Below, piece after piece: positions 34,169-43,003 of a stretch of 64,000 nt of DNA; positions within the stretch are counted from its first letter, which is position 1, and every line of letters begins with the position of its first letter. The translations under genes were made by a program, and so were the position numbers. The notes below the pieces were generated by a model that saw only the letters and a program-made list of their open reading frames with translations, had not been told where the DNA came from and ran no database searches. The stretch is from Paenibacillus_AB hodogayensis (GTDB lineage Bacteria > Bacillota > Bacilli > Paenibacillales > NBRC-103111): the NCBI RefSeq assembly GCF_039536325.1, contig NZ_BAAAYO010000010.1, positions 1,116,001-1,180,000 on the forward strand, written 5' to 3'.

Positions 34169-34214
34169 GTTCGTTATAAGAAGGATAAGGGCAAGAAACG
34201 GATAAACGGGCCAA

Positions 34215-34586
34215 TCAGTTCGATTTGCGGATCAGCAAGTTCGACATATTGTAATTAGATTCAAACTGCACGCTGGCGCATAGCTTGCTTTGCCGCACCG
34301 TGAAATCGAAGCTGATCTCCCCGTGCGTCCAGCTTGTCTTGTACTTCAGCGCATCCAGCGCCATTTTCTGGAACGAGCGCTGTTGAATGTCGCTCAGTCC
34401 CGCCCCTTTGGGTTCGACTTTGCCGTCAATACCCTCAAAGGGTAAATGGCGAACTCCGAATTTGCCGATCACATTATTGCGGATTTGCACAAAAATAGTA
34501 CCGGAAGACAACTCGGACAATTCATGATGAAGTTCTTTGAAAACGATTTCCAGTTGCCGAGCTAAAGACAGCTGGTCGAATATCAT
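34215..34586 (-). CDS. Hypothetical soluble protein
   Basis: 123 residues, no signal or membrane segment. Helical N-terminus (DQLSLARQLEIVFKELHHEL), then a beta-rich C-terminus. I do not recognise the family. Start ATG behind AAAGGAGAG. The gene stands alone: an AT-rich region of about 500 nt lies upstream and the GntR fusion ends convergently downstream. Confidence 0.65.
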   Translation of the reverse strand: MIFDQLSLARQLEIVFKELHHELSELSSGTIFVQIRNNVIGKFGVRHLPFEGIDGKVEPKGAGLSDIQQRSFQKMALDALKYKTSWTHGEISFDFTVRQSKLCASVQFESNYNMSNLLIRKSN

Positions 34587-35048
34587 GAATTCTCTCCTTT
34601 CATTCGCAAATTTTGTCATATATGGTGTTATTGTCATGGTGCTTATGTCACATTATACAAATCATTTCCACTTTTTTCAACAACAATATACAAAATAGGC
34701 TATAAAAATGGTAAATTAGACTCTCGATTTTACATTTCATAGCATGTCAGAACCAAAATTGATTGTCTCGGTTATATGACGACCTAGACTCCGCTTTTCC
34801 TTTTGTGATCGTTATAAGAAAAGCTTCAGATCTAAGCCTTTCGATGAAGGACATCCGAGCTATAAAGGTTGCTTTTCTTGGTAAAGAAAGCCGCACTTCG
34901 CTTTTACGCTTTAGCGAAGTTAAACTTTCTTTAACGATAAGAAACGGCTCCGGCCGCTCCCTTCCGTCACCAATCGGCCTTTTTCTCTCCGCTGCGTCGT
35001 TTCGGCTCTTTTCGACAATCGCAATAGACCGAATTACGGATGTCATGG
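34587..35048. other. AT-richer intergenic region with nested inverted repeats, no convincing gene
   Basis: No ribosome site precedes any long frame here. The sequence is visibly richer in A/T than its surroundings. It contains a large imperfect palindrome (34872-34901 versus 34914-34945, including AAAGAAAG/CTTTCTTT and ACTTCGC/GCGAAGT) and a smaller GCTTTTC/GAAAAGC hairpin near 34793-34824. Open frames on both strands (34763-35053 plus, 34747-35067 minus) look alike only because of the palindrome. I see no function. Confidence 0.6.
34872..34945. repeat. Imperfect inverted repeat (about 30-nt arms)
   Basis: Left arm 34872-34901 and right arm 34914-34945 pair through ACTTCGC/GCGAAGT and AAAGAAAG/CTTTCTTT, with an outer TTTTCTT/AAGAAAC. 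There is no adjacent T run of terminator type. Confidence 0.7.
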
Positions 35049-35054
35049 TATAAT
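35049..35054 (+). promoter_or_regulatory. Extended -10 promoter of chemoreceptor-like gene
   Basis: TGGTATAAT gives a perfect TATAAT with the TGn extension. No good -35 at 17 nt, which is acceptable for an extended -10 promoter. The predicted start is about 30 nt before the TTG codon. Confidence 0.55.
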
Positions 35055-35091
35055 CGTCCCATATCAAAATATGGAAATGGGGCGAGTGACG

Positions 35092-36351
35092 TTGACACTA
35101 TTCCAGAACTTATCCTTCAAGCGTAAGCTGCAGATCGGCTGCTATACGATCGTGGCGGTATTCTCCGTGCTGACGCTCGTCGTGGCGGCGATGTCGAACG
35201 CATCTTTTGTAGCCACCTTGCTGGTCGTACTCGTCCTTTGCGGAGCCAGCATCCCTTTCGTAAGCTGGCTCGAGAGAACGCTTACAGAGCCGATCGACAC
35301 GATGTCCCGGGTCGCCTTATCCATTGCCAAGGGCGATTTCTCGACCAAAGTGCACGTCGATTCCAACGACGCTCTCGGGGAGCTTGGCAAGACATTTAAC
35401 CAGATGATCGACAAGCTGCGCGGCATTCTGAACGAGACGACGAACATTACCCGCTCCGTCGTCGACACGACCCGCGAAGGAGGAGACAAAAACCGGCAGC
35501 TGAAGGAGGTCATGGGTCAGGTTACCTATTCCGCCAACGAGCTGGCCGCCGGATCGGTCAAAATTACCGAAGAGATTATGACCATATCGACCGCGATTAA
35601 GGATATCGAGCACAAAGTCGGCACCTATGCGCACTCGACCAAAGAAATGAACGATAAATCCGAAGCGATGATCCGTTTCGTCCAGCAAGGGCAATTGGCC
35701 GTCGTCAGCCAGAACGAAGGCATGAAGCGCAACGTCGAAGCGACCGCCTCCGTATCGGAGTCGATCGACCGGCTGGCCGAGCAGGCCAAGGGCATCTCCC
35801 GCATTACGCAGTCGATATCGGAAATCGCCGAGCAGACGAACCTGCTGTCGCTCAACGCCTCCATCGAAGCGGCGCGCGCAGGCGAGCACGGCAAAGGCTT
35901 CGCGGTCGTCGCCCAGGAGGTGCGCAAGCTTGCCGAAGAATCGACCTCCTCGACGAAGGAAGTGTTCGGTCTCGTCCGCAGCATCGAGCAAGGCATGCAG
36001 ATCGCTTTGGAGCAAATGGCCGCCAACCAGGACATCGTGCACACACAGACGACTCTGATCGAGGAAACCGAGGCGATATTCACCCAAATCGTCGGCAGCA
36101 TCGAATTTATCGCGGAGACGATCTCGCAATTCGCCAAGGAAAGCGACATCATGCTGGAGGGCGCGACCATGATCTCCGCCACGATGGAGAACATTGCCGC
36201 GATCACCCAGCAGTCGGCCGCCGGCACGGAACAGGTTTCGGCCAGCATGAACGAGCAGATCGCCGTTGTCGATGCGCTCGTCCGGCAATCCGAGCAAATG
36301 ATGCAGACCGCCGGAACGCTTCAACGCACGCTGCAAATTTTCAAATTTTAA
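35092..36351 (+). CDS. Methyl-accepting chemotaxis-like protein without an extracellular sensor domain
   Basis: 419 residues. Two membrane helices almost adjacent (about 15-33 and 38-61) leave only a few outside residues. A HAMP linker (about 62-115; GDFSTKVHVDSNDALGELGKTFN) and a complete signalling coiled coil follow; the hairpin tip is EQTNLLSLNASIEAARAGEHGKGFAVVAQEVRKLAEES (quoted by parts: EQTNLLSLNASIEAARAGEH, then GKGFAVVAQEVRKLAEES). It probably senses a membrane or cytoplasmic state. Start TTG behind GGGGCG; an upstream ATG at 35071 has no ribosome site. It ends overlapping the convergent peptidase gene by 4 nt. Confidence 0.88.
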   Translation: MTLFQNLSFKRKLQIGCYTIVAVFSVLTLVVAAMSNASFVATLLVVLVLCGASIPFVSWLERTLTEPIDTMSRVALSIAKGDFSTKVHVDSNDALGELGKTFNQMIDKLRGILNETTNITRSVVDTTREGGDKNRQLKEVMGQVTYSANELAAGSVKITEEIMTISTAIKDIEHKVGTYAHSTKEMNDKSEAMIRFVQQGQLAVVSQNEGMKRNVEATASVSESIDRLAEQAKGISRITQSISEIAEQTNLLSLNASIEAARAGEHGKGFAVVAQEVRKLAEESTSSTKEVFGLVRSIEQGMQIALEQMAANQDIVHTQTTLIEETEAIFTQIVGSIEFIAETISQFAKESDIMLEGATMISATMENIAAITQQSAAGTEQVSASMNEQIAVVDALVRQSEQMMQTAGTLQRTLQIFKF

Positions 36352-38144
36352 CGCTTGCCGGTCATATCCAGAAACTGACGGACGTCCTCGACCGCCAGGT
36401 CGACGGCGCTTTGCCAGAAATCGGGCTTCGTCAGATCGACGCCGAGATGCTTATGCGCCAGCTGCTCCACAGACATGCTGCCGGTATCTCTCAGTAAAGC
36501 GACATACTTGTCCTCGAAGCCGGCGCCTTCGCGCTGCGCGACGGCATAGATGCCGGAGCTGAACAAATAGCCGAAGGTGTACGGGAAATTGTAGAACGGT
36601 ACGCCGGTAATATAGAAATGCAGCTTTGACGCCCAGAAATGCGGGTGATACTCGCCGAGCGCGTCTTTAAAGGCGCGCCGCTGGGCATCCTCCATCAGCC
36701 CGTTCAGCTCATCGACGCCCAGCAGCCCTTTCTGGCGCCGCTCGTAGTATTCCGTCTCGAACAGGAAGCGCGCGTGGATGTTCATGAAAAAAGCCACCGA
36801 ACGCTGAATTTTATCCTCCAGCAGCGTCAGCCGCTCCTCCTCGGAAGAAGCCTGCTTCACCGCGGCATCGGATACGATCATCTCGGCGAACGTGGAAGCC
36901 GTCTCCGCGACGTTCATCGCATATTCCTGGGCAAGCGCCGGCATGTCGTTCATCACATGCTGATGATAGGCGTGACCGAGCTCGTGCGCAAGCGTGGATA
37001 CGTTAGAAGCGGTGTTAGCATAGGTCATGAAGATGCGCGTCTCGCCTTTGATCGGGAACGACGTGCAGAAGCCTCCCGGACGCTTACCTTGCCTGTCCTC
37101 CGCTTCGATCCACCGCTTCTCGAACGCCATCTCGGCAAATTCGGCCATCTTCGGACTGAACTTGCGGAATTGCTCCACAATCAAGCGGGCCGCCTCGTCA
37201 AACGATACTTCCCCTGCCGCTTGTCCGACCGGAGCGTCCACATCGTGCCAAGACAGCGACTCCACTCCGAGCAGCTCGGCTTTGCGCCGCAAATAGTCGA
37301 CGAACGGGGCTTTGTTGCGGTCGATTACGTCCCACATGACCCGCAGCGTTTCCTCCGACATCCGGTTGATGTCGAGCGGTTCCTTCAATATCGACGGCCA
37401 GCCTCTATGCTTGTATACCTGAATGCGGAAGCCGGCAAGCCGGTTCAAGGCATCGGCCGCGTAATCGGCTGAATCCGCCCAAGCCTTCTCCCACAGCTCG
37501 AACAGGCGCGTCCTCACGCTCCGGTCCGGGCTGCTCAGCTTGTTCGCCGCTTGTCCGGCCGATAGGCGGACGGTTTGGCCGTTGTCCTCGAAATCGATAT
37601 TGAATTTGCCGACAGCAGTATTGTACGCTTCACCCCAGCCGTGGTAACCGTCTACGGCGAGATCCCCGATCAGCGATTCCTGCTCCGGGGAAAGCTTTTC
37701 CTTGGCCAGTTGCCGTCGCTCGTCCAGCGGGAAGGCAATCGGGTGGAAAGCATCCGATTCGAGCAGCGACGACCATTGCGCATCCGGCACTTGCCGCAGC
37801 AGTTGGTCGAAGCGCGTCAGCACCGAAGAGAACGAGGCGGACAGCGTGGCGATATGCCCGTTCAGCTGTACCGCTTTTTTGTCGTGCTGGTTTTCCGCCG
37901 CCAGGCAGCCGGCGAACGAATCGGCCTCGCGCAGCTTCAGCGTAATGTCCTGCATCCGCCCGACCAGGCCAGCCAAGACGTCGGCAGACACGGAGCTGCT
38001 GGCATCGGCCGCGGCCTGCACCGCCACGCGGAACGATCCGATTTCGCCCTCCGTCTGCTCGAGAAATTGCGCGAAGGCATGCGAGCCGCTGCCCCCTGCA
38101 AAAAAAACGTCCAAATCCCAGACAAGACTGTATCGTTGTGTCAC
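36348..38144 (-). CDS. M3-family oligoendopeptidase (PepF-like)
   Basis: 598 residues, cytoplasmic. The zinc-binding HELGHAYHQ (about residues 388-396) with the downstream Glu in AETASTFAEM is the M3 (thimet oligopeptidase/PepF) signature; PFYNFPYTFGYLFSSG near the C-terminus is typical of the PepF/M3 subfamily. It should cleave short peptides in the cytoplasm. Start GTG (VTQRYSLVWDLD) with GGAGGG about 10 nt upstream. It converges with and overlaps the chemoreceptor gene by 4 nt, with no terminator in between. Confidence 0.93.
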   Translation of the reverse strand: MTQRYSLVWDLDVFFAGGSGSHAFAQFLEQTEGEIGSFRVAVQAAADASSSVSADVLAGLVGRMQDITLKLREADSFAGCLAAENQHDKKAVQLNGHIATLSASFSSVLTRFDQLLRQVPDAQWSSLLESDAFHPIAFPLDERRQLAKEKLSPEQESLIGDLAVDGYHGWGEAYNTAVGKFNIDFEDNGQTVRLSAGQAANKLSSPDRSVRTRLFELWEKAWADSADYAADALNRLAGFRIQVYKHRGWPSILKEPLDINRMSEETLRVMWDVIDRNKAPFVDYLRRKAELLGVESLSWHDVDAPVGQAAGEVSFDEAARLIVEQFRKFSPKMAEFAEMAFEKRWIEAEDRQGKRPGGFCTSFPIKGETRIFMTYANTASNVSTLAHELGHAYHQHVMNDMPALAQEYAMNVAETASTFAEMIVSDAAVKQASSEEERLTLLEDKIQRSVAFFMNIHARFLFETEYYERRQKGLLGVDELNGLMEDAQRRAFKDALGEYHPHFWASKLHFYITGVPFYNFPYTFGYLFSSGIYAVAQREGAGFEDKYVALLRDTGSMSVEQLAHKHLGVDLTKPDFWQSAVDLAVEDVRQFLDMTGKR

Positions 38145-38311
38145 TGCCTCTTCACCCTCCCTGTATTCGTACGAACTATGACACTATTAAACCATATTCG
38201 GCCGCGGGAGCAAAATGAACGTGCCCCATCCCGCCGCTCCATGTATACTAGAATCAACTACCCGAACGGCGCCGGCACGAGCGCCCGACGGAGATCAGGA
38301 GGAACGTAAGG

Positions 38312-38503
38312 ATGAGACCTTTGCAAATATCGCCCGATACGGCCGTCAAGCTGGCGGCAGCGCTGAAGGTGCCGATCGAGCAGCTGATGCATATGCCGCA
38401 GCATCTGTTGATTCAGAAACTGGCGGAGCTGTCCCGGGACGAAGCCGATAAAACCGGCAAACCCGCCGAATCGGCTTCGGATGTTACGCGCAGCGAGCCA
38501 TGA
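38312..38503 (+). CDS. yycC: YycC-like small protein
   Basis: 63 residues. The N-terminal MRPLQISPDTAVKLAAAL and VPIEQLMHMPQHLLIQKLAE match the short YycC family of Bacillus; a polar C-terminal extension follows. Function unknown. Start ATG behind AGGAGG at a normal distance. The stop overlaps the next start as ATGA, so the two are translationally coupled. Confidence 0.88.
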   Translation: MRPLQISPDTAVKLAAALKVPIEQLMHMPQHLLIQKLAELSRDEADKTGKPAESASDVTRSEP

Positions 38504-38739
38504 TTCCTTTCGAGAATACGCTGCCTTACGAGACGATCGGCAAAGACATTTATCTTCATGAATGCCCGTTTTGCGGAGCGGGCAGTGTCCTGCTGCCGCT
38601 TAGGACAATCGATCTCCAGCCGATCCGCGAAGGGCGCAAGCGGCTGATCGTGTTTCCTTGCTGCCGGGAAAAGATAACGGCGATCGACGCCGACCGGGAT
38701 TACTTGCTTGCGGACAAGCCGATCCGGAAACGCCGGTAA
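38500..38739 (+). CDS. Small zinc-ribbon-like protein coupled to yycC
   Basis: 79 residues. CPFCG (about residues 22-26) and CC near residue 54 form a possible four-Cys zinc site; the rest is short strands with a basic C-terminus (KPIRKRR). Function unknown. The start ATG lies in the ATGA overlap with yycC. Confidence 0.75.
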   Translation: MIPFENTLPYETIGKDIYLHECPFCGAGSVLLPLRTIDLQPIREGRKRLIVFPCCREKITAIDADRDYLLADKPIRKRR

Positions 38740-38855
38740 CCGCCGTGAAGTTCCTTGCCGATCCGACGTAGGCAAAAGAGGATTTCGAACGGCAGATGTC
38801 GAATAGTAGGCTGTTTCAACGTAAACGGCATGCAGCCTTTCAGGAGCGATCAGGA

Positions 38856-39953
38856 ATGAACGAATACCTCATACCGGTAACAACCTCCTGCACGCTGGTT
38901 ACGCTCAGCTATATTGCGCTGAAACTGCGTAACCGGGTAGCAGGCGGCGTCAACGAGTTGATCGCCGTCCCTCTGTTCACCGGTCTAGCTGCCATATTGA
39001 TGATGATGCTGCCGATCGCCGACGGTTCCGCCGCTCAGGATCTCCGGTTTATCCCGATCCTGATGGCCGGACTGCGGCTCGGCCTGCCGGTCGCCCTGTT
39101 GTCGGTCATCCCTCCGGCGGTCTATGCGGTGTGGCAGCAATCGCCGCACCTTGTTTTTGATATGCTGCACGGACTGCTGCTTCCGGCTTTAATTAGCTCG
39201 TTCGTACACCGGCAGGAATACCGCTCCGGTTTCGAGCCACTCCGCCTGGTCGACGGCGTCAGTACGACAGCGATGCTTTTGCTCTCCAAAAGCATAGCCG
39301 CCTATTTCCTCCTCGGCGCCTCGATCCCCTTCTTCATGAAGACGAACGTCTATTTGTTCACGATTTCACTGATCTGCATGTTCGCGCTAATCGCCATTCA
39401 CAATGCCGAGAACCGTGGCTGGCTGATCCAGCGGCAGCTCGAACTGGAAGCGAACCAGGACCGCCTGACCGGGCTGCCGAACATCCGCAGCTTCATGGGT
39501 ATTGCCGAAAACATGCTGCGCAAGCGCCGGATCAGCATTTTGATGATCGACATCGACAATTTCAAAAACTATAACGATACGCTGGGCCATTTAGAGGGGG
39601 ATAACCTGCTTCGCGAAGCCGGCAGGCTGCTGCGGACGGCCATCGGGGAAAAGGATTACGTCGCCCGCTATGGCGGGGAGGAGTTTATCGTACTCTGCGA
39701 CTCGGTGGACCTCCATCTGCTGGCATTTCTGGCCAATCGGCTGTGCCATACGGTGGCGTCCCATCCGTTTGCCGGACGGGAAATCCAGCCCGGCCAGGCG
39801 ATATCCGTCTCGATCGGCATCACGGTCGCCCGCAAACCGGATGACGACTTGTACCGCTTGATCGAGGAGGCCGACCAGGCACTGTACGATTCCAAACGAA
39901 GCGGGAAAAACCGCTTCACCGTCTACGAGCAAACGGAAACCGCGGCTTTGTAA
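38856..39953 (+). CDS. Membrane diguanylate cyclase (GGDEF) with 5TMR-like sensor
   Basis: 365 residues. About six membrane helices in the first 185 residues, of the 5TM-5TMR_LYT type, then a short linker and a GGDEF domain: DRLTGLPNIRSF, DIDNFKNYNDTLGH and the active site ARYGGEEF. The product-inhibition I-site (RxxD five residues before GG[DE]EF) is absent: the corresponding residues are GEKD. So c-di-GMP synthesis may lack feedback inhibition. Start ATG 38856 behind CAGGAG; a longer in-frame start is less likely. Confidence 0.9.
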   Translation: MNEYLIPVTTSCTLVTLSYIALKLRNRVAGGVNELIAVPLFTGLAAILMMMLPIADGSAAQDLRFIPILMAGLRLGLPVALLSVIPPAVYAVWQQSPHLVFDMLHGLLLPALISSFVHRQEYRSGFEPLRLVDGVSTTAMLLLSKSIAAYFLLGASIPFFMKTNVYLFTISLICMFALIAIHNAENRGWLIQRQLELEANQDRLTGLPNIRSFMGIAENMLRKRRISILMIDIDNFKNYNDTLGHLEGDNLLREAGRLLRTAIGEKDYVARYGGEEFIVLCDSVDLHLLAFLANRLCHTVASHPFAGREIQPGQAISVSIGITVARKPDDDLYRLIEEADQALYDSKRSGKNRFTVYEQTETAAL

Positions 39954-39970
39954 ACAGCAAAGCCGGAAAC

Positions 39971-39996
39971 AAAAAAAGACCGGTTTCCCGGTCTTG
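39971..39996 (-). terminator. Rho-independent terminator of the DUF2225 gene
   Basis: Minus strand AAGACCGG-GAAA-CCGGTCTT followed by T7; 70 nt after the stop. Confidence 0.85.
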
Positions 39997-40068
39997 GAGC
40001 ACTTCACTTGCATCGCATTTCCTCGACGCCTTTCGCATTCGGACAGGAACGTGGGACCGCGGGGCGGC

Positions 40069-40779
40069 CTACATTCCCTTCTCGCGCATTTCCTCCGGCA
40101 GCTCCATCTGGGCGGCCAGCATGTCTTCGCGGGTTTGCACCCACTGCTCCCGGCTAGCCCGGATCATCGCCGAATCCATAATTTTCTTGTCGTTGATCAC
40201 CCGTCCGAACCACAGCACCGCCTTCTGGTAGTTGCCCAGCCTGCGGTTAAGCTCCCCTATCAAATACATCAGGCGGGCGTTGTTGACTTCCGCCCCTTCG
40301 GTTTCAAATACCCGCACGTAAGCGTCCAGGGCGAAGCCGAGAAAGCGCTGCTCCTGCTCCTTGTTGGACTGGATCCGGTAAAGCCAGGCGATATGATGAA
40401 GCATGCCGGCGATCACGCGGTCCTTCTCTTCCTTGATCTGGGCGCATAGCAGGGCCAGCTTGTAGGTTTGCATCGCCGCCCCCCAGTCGCGCTCGCCGGT
40501 CAGATCTTGGCCTGTCCAGCTTTTGCCAAGCTTGTCGTAATACGTCTGCTTATGCTTTGGCGTCATCGACTCCGAGAAGTTTTCGGTAAAGGCGTATCCG
40601 CAAAATGGGCAAACCCTGACGACGTAATAATCCGGGTTAACCGCCTTGTAGTGCACGCAAAAATCGCTGTCCGTGCCGGTCGCCTTCTTGAAGCTCGGTC
40701 GCACCTTGGACGTCTGGAACGACTGTTCGCAGCATATGCAGCTTACTTTAATGGAATAAAGGGGTGCTAGTTCCGCCAC
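40069..40779 (-). CDS. DUF2225-family protein
   Basis: 236 residues. Two CxxC pairs (VSCICCEQSF near the N-terminus; VRVCPFCGYAF about residue 57-67) suggest zinc binding; the C-terminal half is helical and TPR-like (GNYQKAVLWFGRVI). Function unknown. I start at GTG 40779 (VAELAPLYSIK) because GGAAAGGAAG lies 8 nt upstream and it matches the usual family start; the only longer start (GTG at 40930-40932) lies inside the haemoglobin gene. A terminator follows at 39971. Confidence 0.85.
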   Translation of the reverse strand: MAELAPLYSIKVSCICCEQSFQTSKVRPSFKKATGTDSDFCVHYKAVNPDYYVVRVCPFCGYAFTENFSESMTPKHKQTYYDKLGKSWTGQDLTGERDWGAAMQTYKLALLCAQIKEEKDRVIAGMLHHIAWLYRIQSNKEQEQRFLGFALDAYVRVFETEGAEVNNARLMYLIGELNRRLGNYQKAVLWFGRVINDKKIMDSAMIRASREQWVQTREDMLAAQMELPEEMREKGM

Positions 40780-40823
40780 AGGTACGTCTTCCTTTCCGCA
40801 AGCATTGCAAGGGTAAAGCCGCG

Positions 40824-41216
40824 TTACTGCGGCGTATTGACAAAATGGTAGGCCGGTCCCTTCAGCCGCTGCAGAAGCAAAGTCTGCAATTCCGGCTCCA
40901 GCCCCGACTCCTCGAGCGCCCGCTTCATGCACCCGAGCCAGGCGTCGGCGCGCTCCGGCGTGATCGGGAACGGCATATGTCTGGCACGCATCATCGGATG
41001 GCCGTACTGATCCGAATATAGCGGGGGTCCGCCGAAAAACTGGGTGAGGAACAGCTTCTGTTTCTCCATAACGGGCACAATATCCGGGGGAAACAAAGGT
41101 CCGATCAACGGATCGGCCTGAACCTTGGGATAAAAAGCTTCAACGATGCGAGATAAGGCATCCGCTCCTCCGATTGCCTCGTATAGGGATTTAGACTCAT
41201 GCTCATTGCCGTTCAT
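40824..41216 (-). CDS. yjbI: Truncated haemoglobin, group II (YjbI-like)
   Basis: 130 residues. Globin features: SLYEAIGGADALSRIVEAFY (glycine-rich start of helix B), FLTQFFGGPPLYS, and HPMMRARHMPFPI with the proximal (F8) His, plus a C-terminal Trp-containing helix. Group II truncated globins bind oxygen or nitric oxide. Start ATG behind AGGTGA. It is 44 nt from the DUF2225 gene, and the two probably share a transcript. Confidence 0.93.
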   Translation of the reverse strand: MNGNEHESKSLYEAIGGADALSRIVEAFYPKVQADPLIGPLFPPDIVPVMEKQKLFLTQFFGGPPLYSDQYGHPMMRARHMPFPITPERADAWLGCMKRALEESGLEPELQTLLLQRLKGPAYHFVNTPQ

Positions 41217-41326
41217 ATCCGTCACCTGTCCTATTCATATCTTTCTCATTATACACCACAACAACAAAATGGCGCCACTTTTTCAAGCGGCACCATGTGT
41301 TTTGAACCCGAACGTGTCGGGATTTG

Positions 41327-41422
41327 TCAGTTTTCGATATCTTCCTCGGAGGCACCCATGAGCGTTTCGCGAATGACAAAAACGAAGGCGCATACAATCA
41401 GGCCTGTGACTACACTCATCAT
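41327..41422 (-). CDS. 31-residue single-membrane-helix small protein
   Basis: The peptide begins MMSVVTGLIVCAFVFVIRET and ends in an acidic tail, EEDIEN: a short hydrophobic helix (residues 4-18) then a polar C-terminus. ATGATG start with GGAG 9 nt upstream. The gene stands in the gap upstream of yjbI, which is transcribed in the same direction, with ylbJ divergent. Length and design fit known bacterial membrane microproteins. No family recognised. Confidence 0.6.
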   Translation of the reverse strand: MMSVVTGLIVCAFVFVIRETLMGASEEDIEN

Positions 41423-41590
41423 TTAGCATCACTCCGTTTGCACTTTATTTTCAGTTTACCATATTCGCCGAAAAATATCAGCCTTTTTACACAAAAATGT
41501 ATCCGGTTTCAGCAAACCAAACAGCCTGCATGTCCGAGGACCCCGTCACATAAGTATAAGTAATCTGACGGATGATCGAGGTGTTCGCGA

Positions 41591-42850
41591 ATGTCGGCTT
41601 CCCGCCCTTGGACGACCGCGTGGACGGCGGCGGGTTTACTCGCCGTCGCTGCGCTGATGCTGCTCTACCCTGCCCCATCTTTAACCGCCGCGCTGCGGGG
41701 CTTGTCGATCTGGTGGGATATTTTGTTTCCCGCGCTCGTTCCGTTCTTCGTCATCGCCGAGCTGCTGCTCGGCTTCGGCATTGTTCATTTTTTCGGCACG
41801 CTGCTCGATCCGATGATGCGCCCGCTCTTTCGCGTCCCCGGTATCGGCGGCTTCGTTATGGCTATGGGGCTGGCCTCCGGCTATCCGGTCGGAGCCAAGC
41901 TGACCGCGCAGCTGTGGGAGCAGCGCCTCCTCGGGCGCGACGAAGGAGAACGGCTCGTCGCCTTTACGACGACGTCCGACCCGATTTTCCTGATCGGCGC
42001 CGTTTCGGTCGGTTTTTTTCACGATGTCGGACTGGCTGTCGTCCTAGCCGCGGCGCACTACGGGACAAGCGTGATCATCGGACTGCTTATGCGGTTTCAC
42101 GGTCATCGCCCTCCGGCTCCTCAGCCTACCGCCCGCCATGAAGCGAGCCTGCTCCGCCGGGCGATGCAGGCGATGCACCGCGCCCGTCTGCAGGACAGCC
42201 GGACGTTCGGGGAGATGCTGCGAGACGCCATTCAATCGTCGTTGAAGCTGATTATGGTCGTGGGCGGACTGGTCGTGTTTTTCTGCGTCGTGCTGGAAGT
42301 ATTGACGCTTTCGCACATTATGAACGGCTTCTATACGGCCGTGAACTCGCTGCTGCATATCGCCGGCGTGCCGTCTGCACTGTCGCAAGCCGTCGTGAAC
42401 GGAATGTTCGAGGTCACGCTGGGGGCGAAGTCTGCCGCGGGAGCGGGGGCGGAGCTGGCTCTCGTCAGCAAAGTGGCGATCGCCGCTTTTATTTTGTCAT
42501 GGAGCGGGCTGTCCGTTCATGCCCAGGTGGTCAGTCTGCTGAACCGCACCGACCTGCGCTACGCGCCGTTCGGGCTTGCCCGGCTCGCTCACGGCATTAT
42601 GGCGGCGGCGGCCGTATACGCCCTTTGGGAGCCGCTGTCTCCTGCCCGTGCGGCTCTGGCACAATCTGCGCCGGCGCTGGCTCGGACATTGGACGCGGAC
42701 GGCGGCGGCTTGTATCCGTCCGCCTTCCCCGCACTGCTTTCGTTGTCCGCGCTGCTGTTCGTCTCGATGCTAATCTTGATTGTTCTGCTCTATGCAGTTT
42801 ATGCAGGACTTCGTCCTTTTGCACGTATCCTGAGCCGGCTGCGATCTTAA
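41591..42850 (+). CDS. ylbJ: Sporulation integral membrane protein YlbJ
   Basis: 419 residues with about eight membrane helices in two nucleoside-recognition (Gate-type) halves. Typical of YlbJ: ILFPALVPFFVIAELLLGFG, GLASGYPVGAKLTAQLWE and FTTTSDPIFLIGAVSVGFF near the N-terminal half, and ILSWSGLSVHAQV near the C-terminal half. In B. subtilis YlbJ is needed for spore cortex formation. Start ATG behind GAGGTG. No obvious terminator precedes nadK. Confidence 0.93.
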   Translation: MSASRPWTTAWTAAGLLAVAALMLLYPAPSLTAALRGLSIWWDILFPALVPFFVIAELLLGFGIVHFFGTLLDPMMRPLFRVPGIGGFVMAMGLASGYPVGAKLTAQLWEQRLLGRDEGERLVAFTTTSDPIFLIGAVSVGFFHDVGLAVVLAAAHYGTSVIIGLLMRFHGHRPPAPQPTARHEASLLRRAMQAMHRARLQDSRTFGEMLRDAIQSSLKLIMVVGGLVVFFCVVLEVLTLSHIMNGFYTAVNSLLHIAGVPSALSQAVVNGMFEVTLGAKSAAGAGAELALVSKVAIAAFILSWSGLSVHAQVVSLLNRTDLRYAPFGLARLAHGIMAAAAVYALWEPLSPARAALAQSAPALARTLDADGGGLYPSAFPALLSLSALLFVSMLILIVLLYAVYAGLRPFARILSRLRS

Positions 42851-42935
42851 GCCCAGCTCATCGGTCTTGCTCTCCTGCCGGGCTAGCCGTTTTTCCTGCA
42901 ACTCCGCCAAATCCTGCAGCAATCGCGAACCGCCA

Positions 42936-42964
42936 TTGTTTTGATCGGCAATATTGATTATGAT
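42936..42964 (+). promoter_or_regulatory. Sigma-A-like promoter of nadK
   Basis: TTGTTT (42936-42941), 17-nt spacer, TATGAT (42959-42964), 39 nt before the GTG start. Confidence 0.55.
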
Positions 42965-43003
42965 GGTGGGTAGGACAAAGCGGAGGCATGAGGAGGATAA
43001 CGT

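Noticed and set aside
34747..35067. Overlapping frames on both strands with matching residues (KES..TSL)
   Set aside because: The likeness results from the palindrome; no ribosome sites or family.
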